Origin: Ferrovibrio sp.
GTDB taxonomy: Bacteria; Pseudomonadota; Alphaproteobacteria; Ferrovibrionales; Ferrovibrionaceae
DNA length: 46,434 bases
Assembly: GCF_029255545.1 (NCBI RefSeq)
Contig: NZ_JANLJJ010000082.1
Coordinates: 53,883-100,316 of the forward strand
Direction: 5' to 3'
The notes below the pieces were generated by a model. That model saw only the letters and a list, made by a program, of their open reading frames with translations, was not told the origin of the DNA and did not search any database. Of this stretch, positions 1-9,111 are shown piece after piece. How positions within the stretch are numbered: the first letter of the stretch is position 1; each line of letters opens with the position of its first letter. The translations under genes were made by a program, and so were the position numbers.

Positions 1-428
1 TTGATCGGGCAACCGAGACCGAATTCCGCCTGGTTGAACAGATAGGTGAAGGCATGTTTGGCCGCCGCCGGATAGCGTCCTGGCCAGCCCAGTATGCCGG
101 TACGGTGCGACATGGCATGGATGCCGAACCTGCCGAAGGCGGCCGCCTCAAGCTCGCGATAGGCGGAATGGTATTCGATCCATTGCTCATCACGTCCGAA
201 CCTGTCCCGATGATGCAGCACCGGCGGATGCCGGTCAGCCAGGCGGGCGCATTCGTCCAGCCTGCCGCCGGCCAGGGCGCCCAGTTCAACCAGATGCGGC
301 TGGATGTGCCGGTTGATGTCTTCCGGCAGGTGAATCGCCAGCAGATCTGCCAGCGAAGGATCGGCCGTATAGAAATTCAGGCCGGTGGTGTCGGGCGCGA
401 TGGCGCCGGTGCTGTTCAGCGGTTTCAT
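1..428 (-). CDS. Acyl-CoA dehydrogenase family protein, N-terminal part (cut by window edge)
   Basis: The gene reads leftwards out of the window, so only about 142 N-terminal residues are visible and no stop is seen. The visible part (GLNFYTADPSLADLL near the start, FGRFGIHAMSHRTGILGWPG, then FNQAEFGLGCPI) matches the helical N-terminal domain of AidB-like and related acyl-CoA dehydrogenases. These are FAD enzymes that oxidise acyl-CoA thioesters to enoyl-CoA. The flavin and catalytic regions lie outside the window. Its ATG overlaps the stop of the TRAP permease gene as ATGA, so it is translationally coupled and is the last visible gene of the catabolic operon. The family is fairly certain; the substrate is unknown. 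Confidence 0.8.
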   Translation of the reverse strand, partial: MKPLNSTGAIAPDTTGLNFYTADPSLADLLAIHLPEDINRHIQPHLVELGALAGGRLDECARLADRHPPVLHHRDRFGRDEQWIEYHSAYRELEAAAFGRFGIHAMSHRTGILGWPGRYPAAAKHAFTYLFNQAEFGLGCPI

Positions 429-2374
429 CCTGCCAGCCTCCGCCGGTTTGCGAAAACCACGATCACGATAGTCGCAAGCGCCAGCAGGCCGCCGGCCAGA
501 TCCGTGTAGCTTTCCGGCACGAGCAGCAGCAACCCGCTGGCGCCGATCCCGATGCGCGCCCAGAACGGCAGCCGGCCGACCCGCCAGAGATAGCCTTCAG
601 CCGCCGCCGACAGCAGGACCACGGCCAGGGTGGCGGTGGCAGTTGCCTGGATCACCAAGGCCAGCGGCCCCTTCAGGATCAGCGCCGGCTCCAGCACGAA
701 CAGGATAGGCAGCAGCAGCAGCACACTGCCGACCCGCAACGCTTTGAAGCCAACCGCCATCGCATCCGCTTTGGCGATCGAAGCGGCGGCAATAGCAGCC
801 AATGCCACGGGCGGCGTGATAAAGGAAACGATGCCCCAGTAGAAGATATACATATGGGCGGCCATCGGGTCGATCCCGGTCTGCACCAGCGCCGGCGCCA
901 GAACGATGGCCAGAAAGATGTAGCAAGCCGAGGCCGTCATCCCCATACCGAGGATGAAGCTGGTCAGCGCGCCTGCCGCCAGCAGAAGACCTAGGTTGCC
1001 GCCCGCATATTGCACCAACTCACGCGAGAAGGAATTGGCGACACCGGTCACTGACATGGCGCCAACGATCAGGCCGATGCCGGCGATCAGGCTGACCAGC
1101 TGCGCGATGGCCTGCCCCACATCCACCACAAGCTGGGCGAAGGCATGGCTGTTGAAGCCTATGGCTTTGCCACGCAACACGGCAACACCGATCAGGAACA
1201 GGGAGACCCAGAATGGCGCCTCGCCTTCCAGCCGCCAGGTCAGCAGTAAGACGGTCAGGCCGATCAGCGCCAAGATATAATACCAGCCGGATATCAGCGT
1301 GCCGACCAGCGACGGCACCTCCTCCCGCGTCAATCCTTTCAGGCCGTTGCGGGCCGCATAAAGATCGGTCTGCAGCAGCAGGGTAATATAAAAAAGGAGC
1401 GCTGGCAGGAAAGCCGCCGTCACCACTTCGGCATAAGGCACATTGAGGAAATTAGCCATGATGAAAGCCGCAGCGCCCATCACCGGCGGCATCAGGCAGC
1501 CGCCTGTGGAAGCGCAGGCTTCCACGGCGCCGGCATAGACCGGGGAATACCCACAACGCTTCATGGCCGGAATGGTCAGCGTGCCGGTGGTCAGTACGTT
1601 CGAGGTCGGACTGCCGGACAGCATGCCGAACAAGCCGGAAGAGACGATGGCAACCTTGGCCGGACCGCCACGGGCACGGCCCATCAGCGATGCGGCAAAT
1701 TCCATGAAGAAACTGCCACCACCGGTATTGGCCAGCACCACGCCGAAAACAATGAAGCCGATCAGCGTATCGGATACCACCTGCATCGGAATGCCAATCA
1801 CGCTTTCCAGACCGTAGACATGTTCGCGCACGGTCTGACCGAGATCGAGTTGAACCCCCCAGAGGAAACCCGGCATATACCCGGCATAAAGAGGATATGT
1901 TGCGAAAACCAGGGCGAAAACAAACAGGATGAATTCACCGGTGCGGCGCAATCCTTCCAGGGCGAGCAAAACATAAAGGCCGGCAACCAGCGTGCCCTCC
2001 AGGGGGGCCTCCAGGTTCCAGCCGCGGTCAATGATGTACTGCGCCCGGCTGGCCATCCAGACCGATGTCGCCAGCGTCAGCAGCACCAGCAGCCAGTCAT
2101 ACCAGCGTACATCCGTCAGGTTCTTGCGGGCCGGGAAGGCCAGAAAGCCGATGCCGCCGAACAGGCCAATGATCAGGTAATAATAAGCCGTGCTGATCGG
2201 CCGGAAGCCCGCAATGCCCAGGCCAAAAATCTGGTTGATCGAAACCAGAATCCCGATCGCGGTCAGCAAGAAGGTGGCCCAGAAGGCCGGTCCTCGCAGC
2301 CGTTTGGAGCGGGCTTCGGGGTCTTCGACATCCTGCACCCGGGTGTCGGCGGGTGCTTCCATGGGTATGGTCAT
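425..2374 (-). CDS. TRAP transporter fused permease (DctQM, TAXI type)
   Basis: This 649-residue, very hydrophobic protein has the length and layout of fused TRAP permeases: a four-helix DctQ-like part at the N-terminus followed by a large DctM-like part. Family-typical stretches such as SGLFGMLSGSPTSNVLTTG and ASTGGCLMPPVMGAAAFIMA are visible. TRAP permeases are inner-membrane secondary transporters that use an ion gradient to take up a carboxylate-like solute delivered by a periplasmic binding protein. The TAXI binding protein is encoded just upstream in the same operon, separated by a terminator-like hairpin. The downstream acyl-CoA dehydrogenase overlaps by 4 nt. The ATG at 2374 lacks a strong ribosome binding site; an ATG four codons later is an alternative. 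The solute is probably the acid degraded by the neighbouring genes (inference). Confidence 0.92.
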   Translation of the reverse strand: MTIPMEAPADTRVQDVEDPEARSKRLRGPAFWATFLLTAIGILVSINQIFGLGIAGFRPISTAYYYLIIGLFGGIGFLAFPARKNLTDVRWYDWLLVLLTLATSVWMASRAQYIIDRGWNLEAPLEGTLVAGLYVLLALEGLRRTGEFILFVFALVFATYPLYAGYMPGFLWGVQLDLGQTVREHVYGLESVIGIPMQVVSDTLIGFIVFGVVLANTGGGSFFMEFAASLMGRARGGPAKVAIVSSGLFGMLSGSPTSNVLTTGTLTIPAMKRCGYSPVYAGAVEACASTGGCLMPPVMGAAAFIMANFLNVPYAEVVTAAFLPALLFYITLLLQTDLYAARNGLKGLTREEVPSLVGTLISGWYYILALIGLTVLLLTWRLEGEAPFWVSLFLIGVAVLRGKAIGFNSHAFAQLVVDVGQAIAQLVSLIAGIGLIVGAMSVTGVANSFSRELVQYAGGNLGLLLAAGALTSFILGMGMTASACYIFLAIVLAPALVQTGIDPMAAHMYIFYWGIVSFITPPVALAAIAAASIAKADAMAVGFKALRVGSVLLLLPILFVLEPALILKGPLALVIQATATATLAVVLLSAAAEGYLWRVGRLPFWARIGIGASGLLLLVPESYTDLAGGLLALATIVIVVFANRRRLAG

Positions 2375-2407
2375 TTGACTGGTCCAGGCGTCAGGATACG
2401 ACAGCGG

Positions 2408-2438
2408 AAAAAGGAGACCCGGCGATGCCGGGGTCTCC
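2408..2438 (-). terminator. Intrinsic terminator or attenuator between TAXI binding protein and TRAP permease genes
   Basis: A GC-rich inverted repeat (GGAGACCC at 2413-2420 and GGGTCTCC at 2431-2438, with inner GGC/GCC arms and a GAT loop) is followed in the minus-strand transcript by five T residues (2412 to 2408). This is the form of a Rho-independent terminator. It lies 16 nt beyond the stop of the binding-protein gene and before the permease gene of the same transporter. It would therefore give partial termination, producing more binding protein than membrane subunit. Its strength is not measured. Confidence 0.7.
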
Positions 2439-2453
2439 CCCTCTGCATCACGG

Positions 2454-3614
2454 TCAGAGCGACGTCAGTACTTCGGCCCGGCGCGCATCCCACAGTTTCT
2501 GCAGTTCGGGCAGTTCCGCCGTTTTGGCCGGCGCCTTTCCGATCATGTCCTTCCAGGCCGCCTGCAGCGCCGCATGGCGCTTCAGGGCTTTCTCCTGCCA
2601 GGCCTGATGCTCCGGCTTCCAGATGCCGGCCTCCTTCAGATAACGGATCGCGCCCTCGTGGAAAGCGGCATCCATCGGTGGGGTGCCGGCTTTCGATGCC
2701 TGCCAGCGCGGCATGATCGGGTTGGCATCCTTGAAGGTGTCATAGCTTTCTGCCACCGCCTTGGTCACGGCATAGACTTCGTCGGCATTGGCATTGGCCG
2801 TCACCGTAATCATCGGATAGCGATAACCCATCATCCAGACAGGATTGGCATCGGACAGACCGGCGCCGATGGTTTCCTGGAACGGCTCTACGAAGGGCAC
2901 CGCTTTCTGCGCCCGGGCCCAGCCCTCCTTGTTGGCTGGATCGAGCGCAACCCAGCCGATGCCGTGCGGACTGGCCTCCAGTTCGCGCAGGGTGGCCGCA
3001 GCCGGCGCCACGCCGGCGCAGTCGGCCTTGCCTTCGACCAACCCCTTCAGGGTGGCGCCATAGCTGGGGAATTCGACCAGCTCGACGTCTTTCCAGGTCA
3101 GGCCGGCAAAGGCCAGGATCGGCTCGACCTTGATGTTGACCGAGCTGTTGGCCTTGGCAATGGCAAACCGCTTGCCCTTCATATGCTTGGGCTCGGTAAT
3201 GCCACTGACCTTGGTCGCCACCACCGAGAAACTATTCACGCGGCCGAGCAGCGTGCGCAGGTCCTGCGGCCCCCAGTCATGCGAGCAGTATTCGTAGAGG
3301 CCCTCTACCGAGAAGAACAGCTCGTTGGCCAGCCAGGCATGCGAAACGCGGCCATCCTTGAGCGGCTTGACGCGGCCGATCGCGCTGCCTGATGGCAGCA
3401 GGCGAACGCGCGTGCCGTATTTCTTGCCAAAGGCATCGGCAATCGCCGATGCCTCGACATAACCGGTGGAGCCGACATCATAGCTGCTCCAGATCATGGT
3501 CTCGGGCAGCTTGAGCTTGCCGGACTGGCCCAGGGCAGAGATCGGGCCGCCCATCACGCCGGCCGCGACCAGGCCGGTTGCACCCTGGATATACTGTCTG
3601 CGGGTAATACGCAT
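2454..3614 (-). CDS. TAXI family TRAP transporter solute-binding protein
   Basis: This 386-residue protein begins with a twin-arginine export signal (MRITRRQYIQG followed by a hydrophobic stretch ending near ALGQS), so it is probably exported folded by Tat. The mature part resembles TAXI periplasmic receptors: a WSSYDVGSTGYVEASAIADAF segment near the N-terminus and a central GKADCAGVAPAAATLRELEA segment. It would capture the solute for the fused TRAP permease encoded next. It sits 78 nt after the SDR gene in what looks like one catabolic operon. A terminator-like hairpin follows its stop. The ligand cannot be read from the sequence. Confidence 0.9.
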   Translation of the reverse strand: MRITRRQYIQGATGLVAAGVMGGPISALGQSGKLKLPETMIWSSYDVGSTGYVEASAIADAFGKKYGTRVRLLPSGSAIGRVKPLKDGRVSHAWLANELFFSVEGLYEYCSHDWGPQDLRTLLGRVNSFSVVATKVSGITEPKHMKGKRFAIAKANSSVNIKVEPILAFAGLTWKDVELVEFPSYGATLKGLVEGKADCAGVAPAAATLRELEASPHGIGWVALDPANKEGWARAQKAVPFVEPFQETIGAGLSDANPVWMMGYRYPMITVTANANADEVYAVTKAVAESYDTFKDANPIMPRWQASKAGTPPMDAAFHEGAIRYLKEAGIWKPEHQAWQEKALKRHAALQAAWKDMIGKAPAKTAELPELQKLWDARRAEVLTSL

Positions 3615-3692
3615 CTTTGTTTCCTCCTTGGTGGTTATCCACGATTTTTCGCGGTTCTTGTTATTCAGTTCAGGGACCGGGGGTGCTGCTCC

Positions 3693-4640
3693 TCAGATTG
3701 GATCCCAGGAAAACACGTCCTGACTGCGATCCAGCGGCAGCATCGCCGCCTTCAGGGCCGGAACCGCGTGCTCGGCGATCAACTCCGGCGTCCAGCCTTC
3801 GGCACGATGCACGGAACGCAACGGCCGGCTTTGGCTCATCAGGAAAATCTCGTTCATGCGTGCCGCGAAAACCTGCCCGGTAACGGCCGCTGCCTTGTCA
3901 GATGCCAGGAACACGGCCAGCGGCGCGTTCTTATCCGGCGTCATCTGCTGCAGCCGGGCGACACGGGCTTTCTGGTCCGGGGTCTCGGCCGGAATCGAGC
4001 TGGTCATGCGGCTCCAGGCGAAAGGCGCAATGCAATTCGAGCGCACATTGTAGCGCGCCATGTCGAGCGCGATGGATTTCGATAATGCCGTGATGCCCAG
4101 CTTGGCGGCCGAATAATTGGCCTGACCGAAATTGCCCACCAGACCCGATGTACTGGTCATATGCACATAGGCGCCGCTCATCTGCTTGCGAAAATGATCG
4201 GCTGCGGCCCGGCTGACAAAGAACGAGCCGTTGAGATGCACATTGATCACCGACAGCCAGTCTTCCGGCGTCATCTTGTGGAAAATGGCGTCGCGCAGGA
4301 TACCGGCATTATTGACCACGATGTCGATTCGCCCAAAGGCATCGACGGCGGTTTCAACGATCCGTTTCGCCGATGCCCAGTCGGCGACGCTGTCTGTGCT
4401 GATCGCCGCGCGACCACCCTGCTGCTCGATGATCTGCTTGGTCAACTCGGCCGGACTGCCGGAACCGCCCTCGCCGGTCAGAGATACGCCGATGTCGTTG
4501 ATCAGGATATCGGCCCCGGCATTCGCCATCGCCACGGCGATCTCACGGCCAATGCCGCCGCCGGCACCGGTTACCAGGGCCACCTTGCCGGCAAGGATTG
4601 TGGATTTCCGCATGTTCTCCATCTCATTTTCACCCATCAT
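3693..4640 (-). CDS. SDR family oxidoreductase, probable 3-hydroxyacyl-CoA dehydrogenase
   Basis: This 315-residue protein is a short-chain dehydrogenase with the nucleotide-binding GAGGGIG motif at residues 25-31, NNAG at about 110-113, and a catalytic triad of Ser165, Tyr176 and Lys180 (YSAAK). It is longer than classical 250-residue SDRs, like the (3R)-hydroxyacyl-CoA dehydrogenase domain of peroxisomal multifunctional enzyme 2. The gene before it encodes a hydratase-2-like MaoC protein and overlaps it as ATGA. The pair therefore looks like a split MFE-2 carrying out hydration and oxidation steps of beta-oxidation (inference). The start at 4640 is chosen from this coupling; methionines 2, 7 and 10 are alternatives. 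Confidence 0.85.
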   Translation of the reverse strand: MMGENEMENMRKSTILAGKVALVTGAGGGIGREIAVAMANAGADILINDIGVSLTGEGGSGSPAELTKQIIEQQGGRAAISTDSVADWASAKRIVETAVDAFGRIDIVVNNAGILRDAIFHKMTPEDWLSVINVHLNGSFFVSRAAADHFRKQMSGAYVHMTSTSGLVGNFGQANYSAAKLGITALSKSIALDMARYNVRSNCIAPFAWSRMTSSIPAETPDQKARVARLQQMTPDKNAPLAVFLASDKAAAVTGQVFAARMNEIFLMSQSRPLRSVHRAEGWTPELIAEHAVPALKAAMLPLDRSQDVFSWDPI

Positions 4641-5485
4641 CCTATCTCGGCATGTCCGTTATTGATGACAATCGCATCGCGCTCGACGACGCGGGCGCGG
4701 AAGGCGCCGCTGCGCCAGATTTCGGTGCGGATCGTCTCGCCAGGGAAAACCGGCGCGGAAAAACGCAGATCGAGCGAGCGCAAAGCCGCGGCTCGGTAAT
4801 CCGCCAATACCCGCAATACTGCGTGGGTCACAACACCCAGGGTGCATAGCCCGTGCAGGATCGGCCTCGGGAAACCGGCCCTGGCTGCCACGGCAGGATC
4901 CGCATGCAGTGGATTGTCATCGCCGTTCAGGCGGTAATACAGCGCCTGTTCCGGCCGGGTTGTGAGATCAACGGTGGAATCGGGCTCGCCATGCGGCTCC
5001 GGGTGTGGCGCCCTGATCGGTTCGGATGGTCCGCCGAAGCCACCATCGCCGCGCAGGAAAGTGGTCGAACGTGTGGTGGCATAAAGCACGCCCGCGCTGT
5101 CGCGCAGCTGTTTCTCCGAATACAGCAGAGCGCCCTTGCCGGTGCCCTTGTCGACAATGCCGGTCACCCGGGTGCGGGCCACCAGTTCACCTTCGATCGG
5201 CAGCGGGCGATGCAGTTCGATCCCCTGCTCGCCATGGACAAGACGCACCGCATCAACGCCGGTGCGCGGATCGCGCAGCCAGAAACCCGGATGGCACAGC
5301 ACAACGGCCATCGATGGCATTGCCTGCAGATCGCGGTGATGATCGACGAAGTCGAGTTGTCGCATATCCAGCGGGTCCTGTCCGAGGCCAACCGACAGCG
5401 CATAAAAAGCTGTATCCTGACGGGTCAGAATCTGGCGCACCTCCGGGATATCGAAGTTCAGCAGCTTTTCATATTCAATCGCCAT
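4637..5485 (-). CDS. MaoC family dehydratase, enoyl-CoA hydratase 2-like
   Basis: This 282-residue double hot-dog protein carries the hydratase-2 signature in its C-terminal half: GDDNPLHADP at 188-197 followed by GFPRPILHGLC at 204-214. Asp189 and His194 are spaced like the catalytic pair of eukaryotic MFE-2 hydratase. The expected reaction is addition of water to a trans-2-enoyl-CoA to give a (3R)-hydroxyacyl-CoA. A GGAGG sequence six bases before the ATG supports the start. Its 5' end overlaps the acyl-CoA ligase gene by 11 nt and its stop overlaps the SDR start, so the three are translationally coupled. Confidence 0.9.
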   Translation of the reverse strand: MAIEYEKLLNFDIPEVRQILTRQDTAFYALSVGLGQDPLDMRQLDFVDHHRDLQAMPSMAVVLCHPGFWLRDPRTGVDAVRLVHGEQGIELHRPLPIEGELVARTRVTGIVDKGTGKGALLYSEKQLRDSAGVLYATTRSTTFLRGDGGFGGPSEPIRAPHPEPHGEPDSTVDLTTRPEQALYYRLNGDDNPLHADPAVAARAGFPRPILHGLCTLGVVTHAVLRVLADYRAAALRSLDLRFSAPVFPGETIRTEIWRSGAFRARVVERDAIVINNGHAEIG

Positions 5486-7577
5486 TGCCGCCTCCGATCT
5501 CGATTACCGCGTCGGCGGCGAAGGCGCCCTGCCCGGCTGGCAGCACGATCACCGGATTGAGATCAATCGATGCAAGCGCATTGCCCGCCTGGTGCGCGAT
5601 GACCGACAGCCGCGACAGCATCGTCGCCAGCGCCGCAATATCGGCTGCCGGACGTCCGCGTACGCCCTGCAAAAGCGGCGCCCCTTTCAGAGAATGGATC
5701 ATCGCCTCAGCGGCATCGATTCCGAACGGGCAGCGCCGGAATGCGACATCCTTGACGATCTCAACGAACACGCCGCCCAATCCGACCATGGCCACCGGCC
5801 CGAAGACCGGATCACGATGGATGCCGAGGATGCATTCGACCCCGCCTTTTAATTGACGGGCGACCAGCACGCCCTCGACGCGGGCTGTCGGCGCATTGGC
5901 ATTGACACGTTCCAGCAAGGTGATGAACCCGAACCGCACGGAATCGGCATCATTCACGTTGAGCAGGACGCCGCCGATCTCTGTCTTGTGCTGGATGTCG
6001 GGCGAAACGATCTTCATCACCACCGGAAAACCAAAATCGGTCGCGACGGCCACGGCGTCTTCGGCCGTGGCACAGACTTTCTCCGGCACGCAGGCAATGC
6101 CGGCCGCAGCGAGCAGACGCTTGGCCTCCGCCTCGCTCGGCGTTGTCGCCGGCAGGGTAAGCGCCGGAACGACAGGCGGCGGCAAACCCGGTTGCCGCGC
6201 GAAAGCGGTGCCGAACCGGCCCATGGCAGCAATCGCCGCCACGGCGCGGGTGGGATCCTCGAAAACGGTAAAGCCGTCATGCTCGTATTCGGCGACGCGC
6301 TCGTGACCGGCGACAATGGACAGCACATAGAGCCGGTCAGGGTGGCGTTCTTTCACGATGCGGAACTGCTCACGCAGACCCGGCGAAAGACTGGCCGCCG
6401 CGCCGGTATAGGTGAGAAAGCCGAGAATGGTGCTGTAGCCGCCTTCGGCGACCAGCGCCTCGGTGAAACGGCCAAGCAGCGACAGGTCATTCAGCACCTG
6501 GGCGGTGCAATCCACCGGATTACGCGGCGCGGCAAAGGGCAGTATCTCCTTCAGCCGGGCCTGGACTGGCTCGGGCATCTGCGGCATGGCGAGGCCGACT
6601 TCCTCGGCTGCATCGGAAATCAGCACGCCGGCGCCGCCGCTGACGGTAATCACGCCCAGAGTGTTGCGCACCGGATAGATCCGTCGCGTCGCCAACTGGG
6701 CGATATCCAGCATCTCGTCGGTGGTGCGCGCCTGCACGGCGCCGAACTCGGCCAGCACTGCGCTGGTCACGGCATCGTTGCCGGCGATGGATGCTGTATG
6801 TGATTGGGCCGCAGCCTCGCCGAGGGCGCTGCGGCCGACCTTCATAACCACAACCGGCTTGCCGGCCTTGCGGGCAGCTTCCAGTGCCCGCACAAAGGTA
6901 TCGCCCTGCTTGATGCCTTCGGCATAGGCAGCGATCACGTCGATATCGGGGTCCTCGACCATGCGGGCGATCACATCGCCAATGGTGATATCTGCCTCGT
7001 TGCCAGTCATCACGCCGGCGGCCAGCCCGAGACCGCGCTCACGCATCACGCTGACCAGATGCCCGCAATAGGCGCCCGACTGGCTGGCGATGCCGATGCG
7101 GCCCTTGTCGGGAAAGCCGGCCTCGAAGGCTGACATGAAAGTGCCGTAGAATCCGTTATGCACGTTGAATACGCCGAGCGTGTTTGGCCCGACCAGCCGC
7201 ATGCCGCCCTTGCGCGCGGCGGCCAGCATGCGGTCCTGCTCCTGCCGGCCGGCGGCGCCGGTTTCGGCAAAGCCCGAGCTGAACACCACGGCGGCGGCAA
7301 CATTCCGAGCGGCCAGATCGGCAACCGCATCGGCAACCATGGCCGCCGGTACGGCGACGATGGCCACATCCGGCACATCCGGCAGATCGCCGATCGAGGC
7401 ATAGGTCTTCAGGCCCAGAACCTCGTTGCGGTTTGGATTGACCGGCCAGATGCTGCCGGCGAAGCCCCGTTCCTGCATGGAGGCGATCGGGCGTCCGCCG
7501 ATCCGCCTGGGATCGGCGGACGCGCCGATAACCGCGACCGAGCGCGGCGCAAACAGTCGCGACAGGCGATCGCTCAC
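5475..7577 (-). CDS. Acetate-CoA ligase family protein (NDP-forming acyl-CoA synthetase)
   Basis: About 700 residues. An N-terminal CoA-binding Rossmann domain (FAPRSVAVIGASADPRRIGG) is followed by a succinyl-CoA-ligase-like region with SQSGAYCGH and the SHTASIAGND histidine segment, and then a C-terminal ATP-grasp domain (GFPVVMKIVSPDIQHKTEIGG). Enzymes of this superfamily join a carboxylic acid to CoA with NDP or ADP release; members include acetyl-, pimeloyl- and feruloyl-CoA synthetases. I place the start at a GTG at 7577 that overlaps the thiolase stop as GTGA, rather than at the longer frame beginning at 7658, because homology begins right after the GTG. It is the likely activating enzyme of this catabolic cluster. 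The acid is unknown. Confidence 0.88.
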   Translation of the reverse strand: MSDRLSRLFAPRSVAVIGASADPRRIGGRPIASMQERGFAGSIWPVNPNRNEVLGLKTYASIGDLPDVPDVAIVAVPAAMVADAVADLAARNVAAAVVFSSGFAETGAAGRQEQDRMLAAARKGGMRLVGPNTLGVFNVHNGFYGTFMSAFEAGFPDKGRIGIASQSGAYCGHLVSVMRERGLGLAAGVMTGNEADITIGDVIARMVEDPDIDVIAAYAEGIKQGDTFVRALEAARKAGKPVVVMKVGRSALGEAAAQSHTASIAGNDAVTSAVLAEFGAVQARTTDEMLDIAQLATRRIYPVRNTLGVITVSGGAGVLISDAAEEVGLAMPQMPEPVQARLKEILPFAAPRNPVDCTAQVLNDLSLLGRFTEALVAEGGYSTILGFLTYTGAAASLSPGLREQFRIVKERHPDRLYVLSIVAGHERVAEYEHDGFTVFEDPTRAVAAIAAMGRFGTAFARQPGLPPPVVPALTLPATTPSEAEAKRLLAAAGIACVPEKVCATAEDAVAVATDFGFPVVMKIVSPDIQHKTEIGGVLLNVNDADSVRFGFITLLERVNANAPTARVEGVLVARQLKGGVECILGIHRDPVFGPVAMVGLGGVFVEIVKDVAFRRCPFGIDAAEAMIHSLKGAPLLQGVRGRPAADIAALATMLSRLSVIAHQAGNALASIDLNPVIVLPAGQGAFAADAVIEIGGGNGD

Positions 7578-8728
7578 AGCGCCGCCGCTCCGCCCAGCAG
7601 GGCCGTCACCTGGCTGGACAGGGTACCGCCATTGCCATGGCAGAGCGCGATGTCGCATGTGGCGAGCTGGCGCCTGCCGGCGGCGCCGCGAATCTGCGTC
7701 ACCGCCTCGATGATCAGGAACATGCCGTACATGCCGGGATGAACGCAGGACAGGCCACCGCCATTGGTATTGACGGCCAGCCGGCCGCCCGGCGCGATGG
7801 CGCCATCCTGCACGAAACGACCACCCTCGCCCTTCGGGCAGAACCCCAGATCCTCGAGGAACAGCAGCGTGGTGATCGTGAAGGCATCGTACAACATCAC
7901 CAGATCAACATCGGACTGCTTCAGCCCTGCCATGGCAAAGGCGCGCGGCCCGCTCTCCGCCGCCACGGTGCGGGTCAGGTCCTTCATTTGCGCAATGGAA
8001 CGGTGCGAATGAGCGCCGCCGACGCCCAGCACATAGGCCGGATTTTGCTTCAGGTTTTTCGCCTGGTCGGCGCGCACCATGACGCAGGCGCCGCCGCCAT
8101 CGGTTACCAGGCAGCAGTCGCGGGTGGTAAGCGGGTCACTCACCATGCGGGCATTCAGCACCTCCTCGCGGGTCAGCGGGCCCTGTTCGAATGCCGCCGG
8201 ATTGAGGTTGGCCCATTGCCGCGCTGCGACGGCAATATCGGCCAGCATCTCGCGCGTGGTGCCGAATTCATGCATGTGCCGCTGTGCCGCCAGGGCATAA
8301 GCGGTGATCGGATGGCGCGGCTTGTAGGGCGCCTCATGCCATTGCGGCTCACTCATCGACACCAGCCGGCCACCGGCGGTTCGCTGGTTTGAGCCGTAGC
8401 AGATCAGCACCGCGTTGCAGATGCCCGCATCAAGTGCCAGCGCCGCCTGCAGCAGATGCATCTCGAAGGATGATCCACCGATATTGGTGCCATCGAAGAA
8501 AGTCGGTTTGATGCCGAGATACTCGGCCACAGACAGGGTCGGAAAGGCATGCGTGCTGGTGGCGGCGCACAGGCCGTCGATATCCTTTAGTTCCAGCCCG
8601 GCATCGGCAATGGCGGCCAGGGCGGCATCGCCAAGCAATTCGATGGCACTGCGGCCGGGCGATTCGCCCCAGCCCGCGGCGCCGATACCGGCAATGGCGG
8701 TGCGACCGCGCAGGGATGTGCTGCTCAT
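7574..8728 (-). CDS. Thiolase-like protein of the SCP-x/Ltp type, lacking the usual nucleophile cysteine
   Basis: This 384-residue protein has the thiolase fold signatures of the lipid-transfer-protein subgroup: YDAFTITTLLFLEDLGFC, CVHPGMYGM and a C-terminal CHGNGGTLSSQ segment. Where thiolases carry the acyl-accepting cysteine, this protein reads TNIGGSSFEM (81-90) with glycine and serine. Family knowledge: thiolase-like proteins of this group that pair with a DUF35 protein, such as Ltp2 in steroid side-chain degradation, act as retro-aldolases rather than thiolases. The DUF35 gene precedes it with an ATGA overlap, so a heteromeric aldolase-like enzyme is a reasonable inference. An ordinary beta-ketothiolase role is less likely. 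Confidence 0.85.
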   Translation of the reverse strand: MSSTSLRGRTAIAGIGAAGWGESPGRSAIELLGDAALAAIADAGLELKDIDGLCAATSTHAFPTLSVAEYLGIKPTFFDGTNIGGSSFEMHLLQAALALDAGICNAVLICYGSNQRTAGGRLVSMSEPQWHEAPYKPRHPITAYALAAQRHMHEFGTTREMLADIAVAARQWANLNPAAFEQGPLTREEVLNARMVSDPLTTRDCCLVTDGGGACVMVRADQAKNLKQNPAYVLGVGGAHSHRSIAQMKDLTRTVAAESGPRAFAMAGLKQSDVDLVMLYDAFTITTLLFLEDLGFCPKGEGGRFVQDGAIAPGGRLAVNTNGGGLSCVHPGMYGMFLIIEAVTQIRGAAGRRQLATCDIALCHGNGGTLSSQVTALLGGAAAL

Positions 8729-9111
8729 GCCGCACCGCCTTGCTCGACAATATCGAATACAAGGGCCGGCTCGCCGCCCAGATCGGCGATGCGGGCCTTA
8801 ACGCGCGTGCCGATCGGCGCCGTTTCGACACCCTCGATACGGGTCATCAGCCGCGGGCCCTCATCGAGTTCGACCAAGGCGATATTGTAGTTACCCGTGC
8901 GGGCCCGATTGACCGTGATGGAATAGATCCGCCCCAGACCCGATGCCGCGACCCATTCCAGGTCAGCCGCGCCGCTGCCCGGCGCGGCAACACGGGGATA
9001 AAAGACATATTGACCGGTCGAAGGGCTGCGCTGGATCATGAAGCGCCCTTCCTGCAGAAAGGCGTGGTACTGCGCTTCGGGGCCCGGTCCGGGGGTAGCC
9101 TTCGGTAACAT
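8725..9111 (-). CDS. DUF35 OB-fold (Zn-ribbon-type) protein without zinc cysteines
   Basis: This 128-residue protein is of the DUF35 family that accompanies thiolase-like enzymes. The C-terminal OB-fold is clear (GLGRIYSITVNRARTGNY, then YNIALVELDEGPRLMTRI). The N-terminal ribbon, which usually holds two CxxC pairs, reads IQRSPSTGQYVFYPR with no cysteine, and the whole protein contains none. It may therefore not bind zinc through the usual ligands. It is the first gene of the minus-strand operon, with an AAGGA ribosome site before the ATG. Its stop overlaps the thiolase start by 4 nt, which suggests a protein complex made in equal amounts. Confidence 0.85.
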   Translation of the reverse strand: MLPKATPGPGPEAQYHAFLQEGRFMIQRSPSTGQYVFYPRVAAPGSGAADLEWVAASGLGRIYSITVNRARTGNYNIALVELDEGPRLMTRIEGVETAPIGTRVKARIADLGGEPALVFDIVEQGGAA

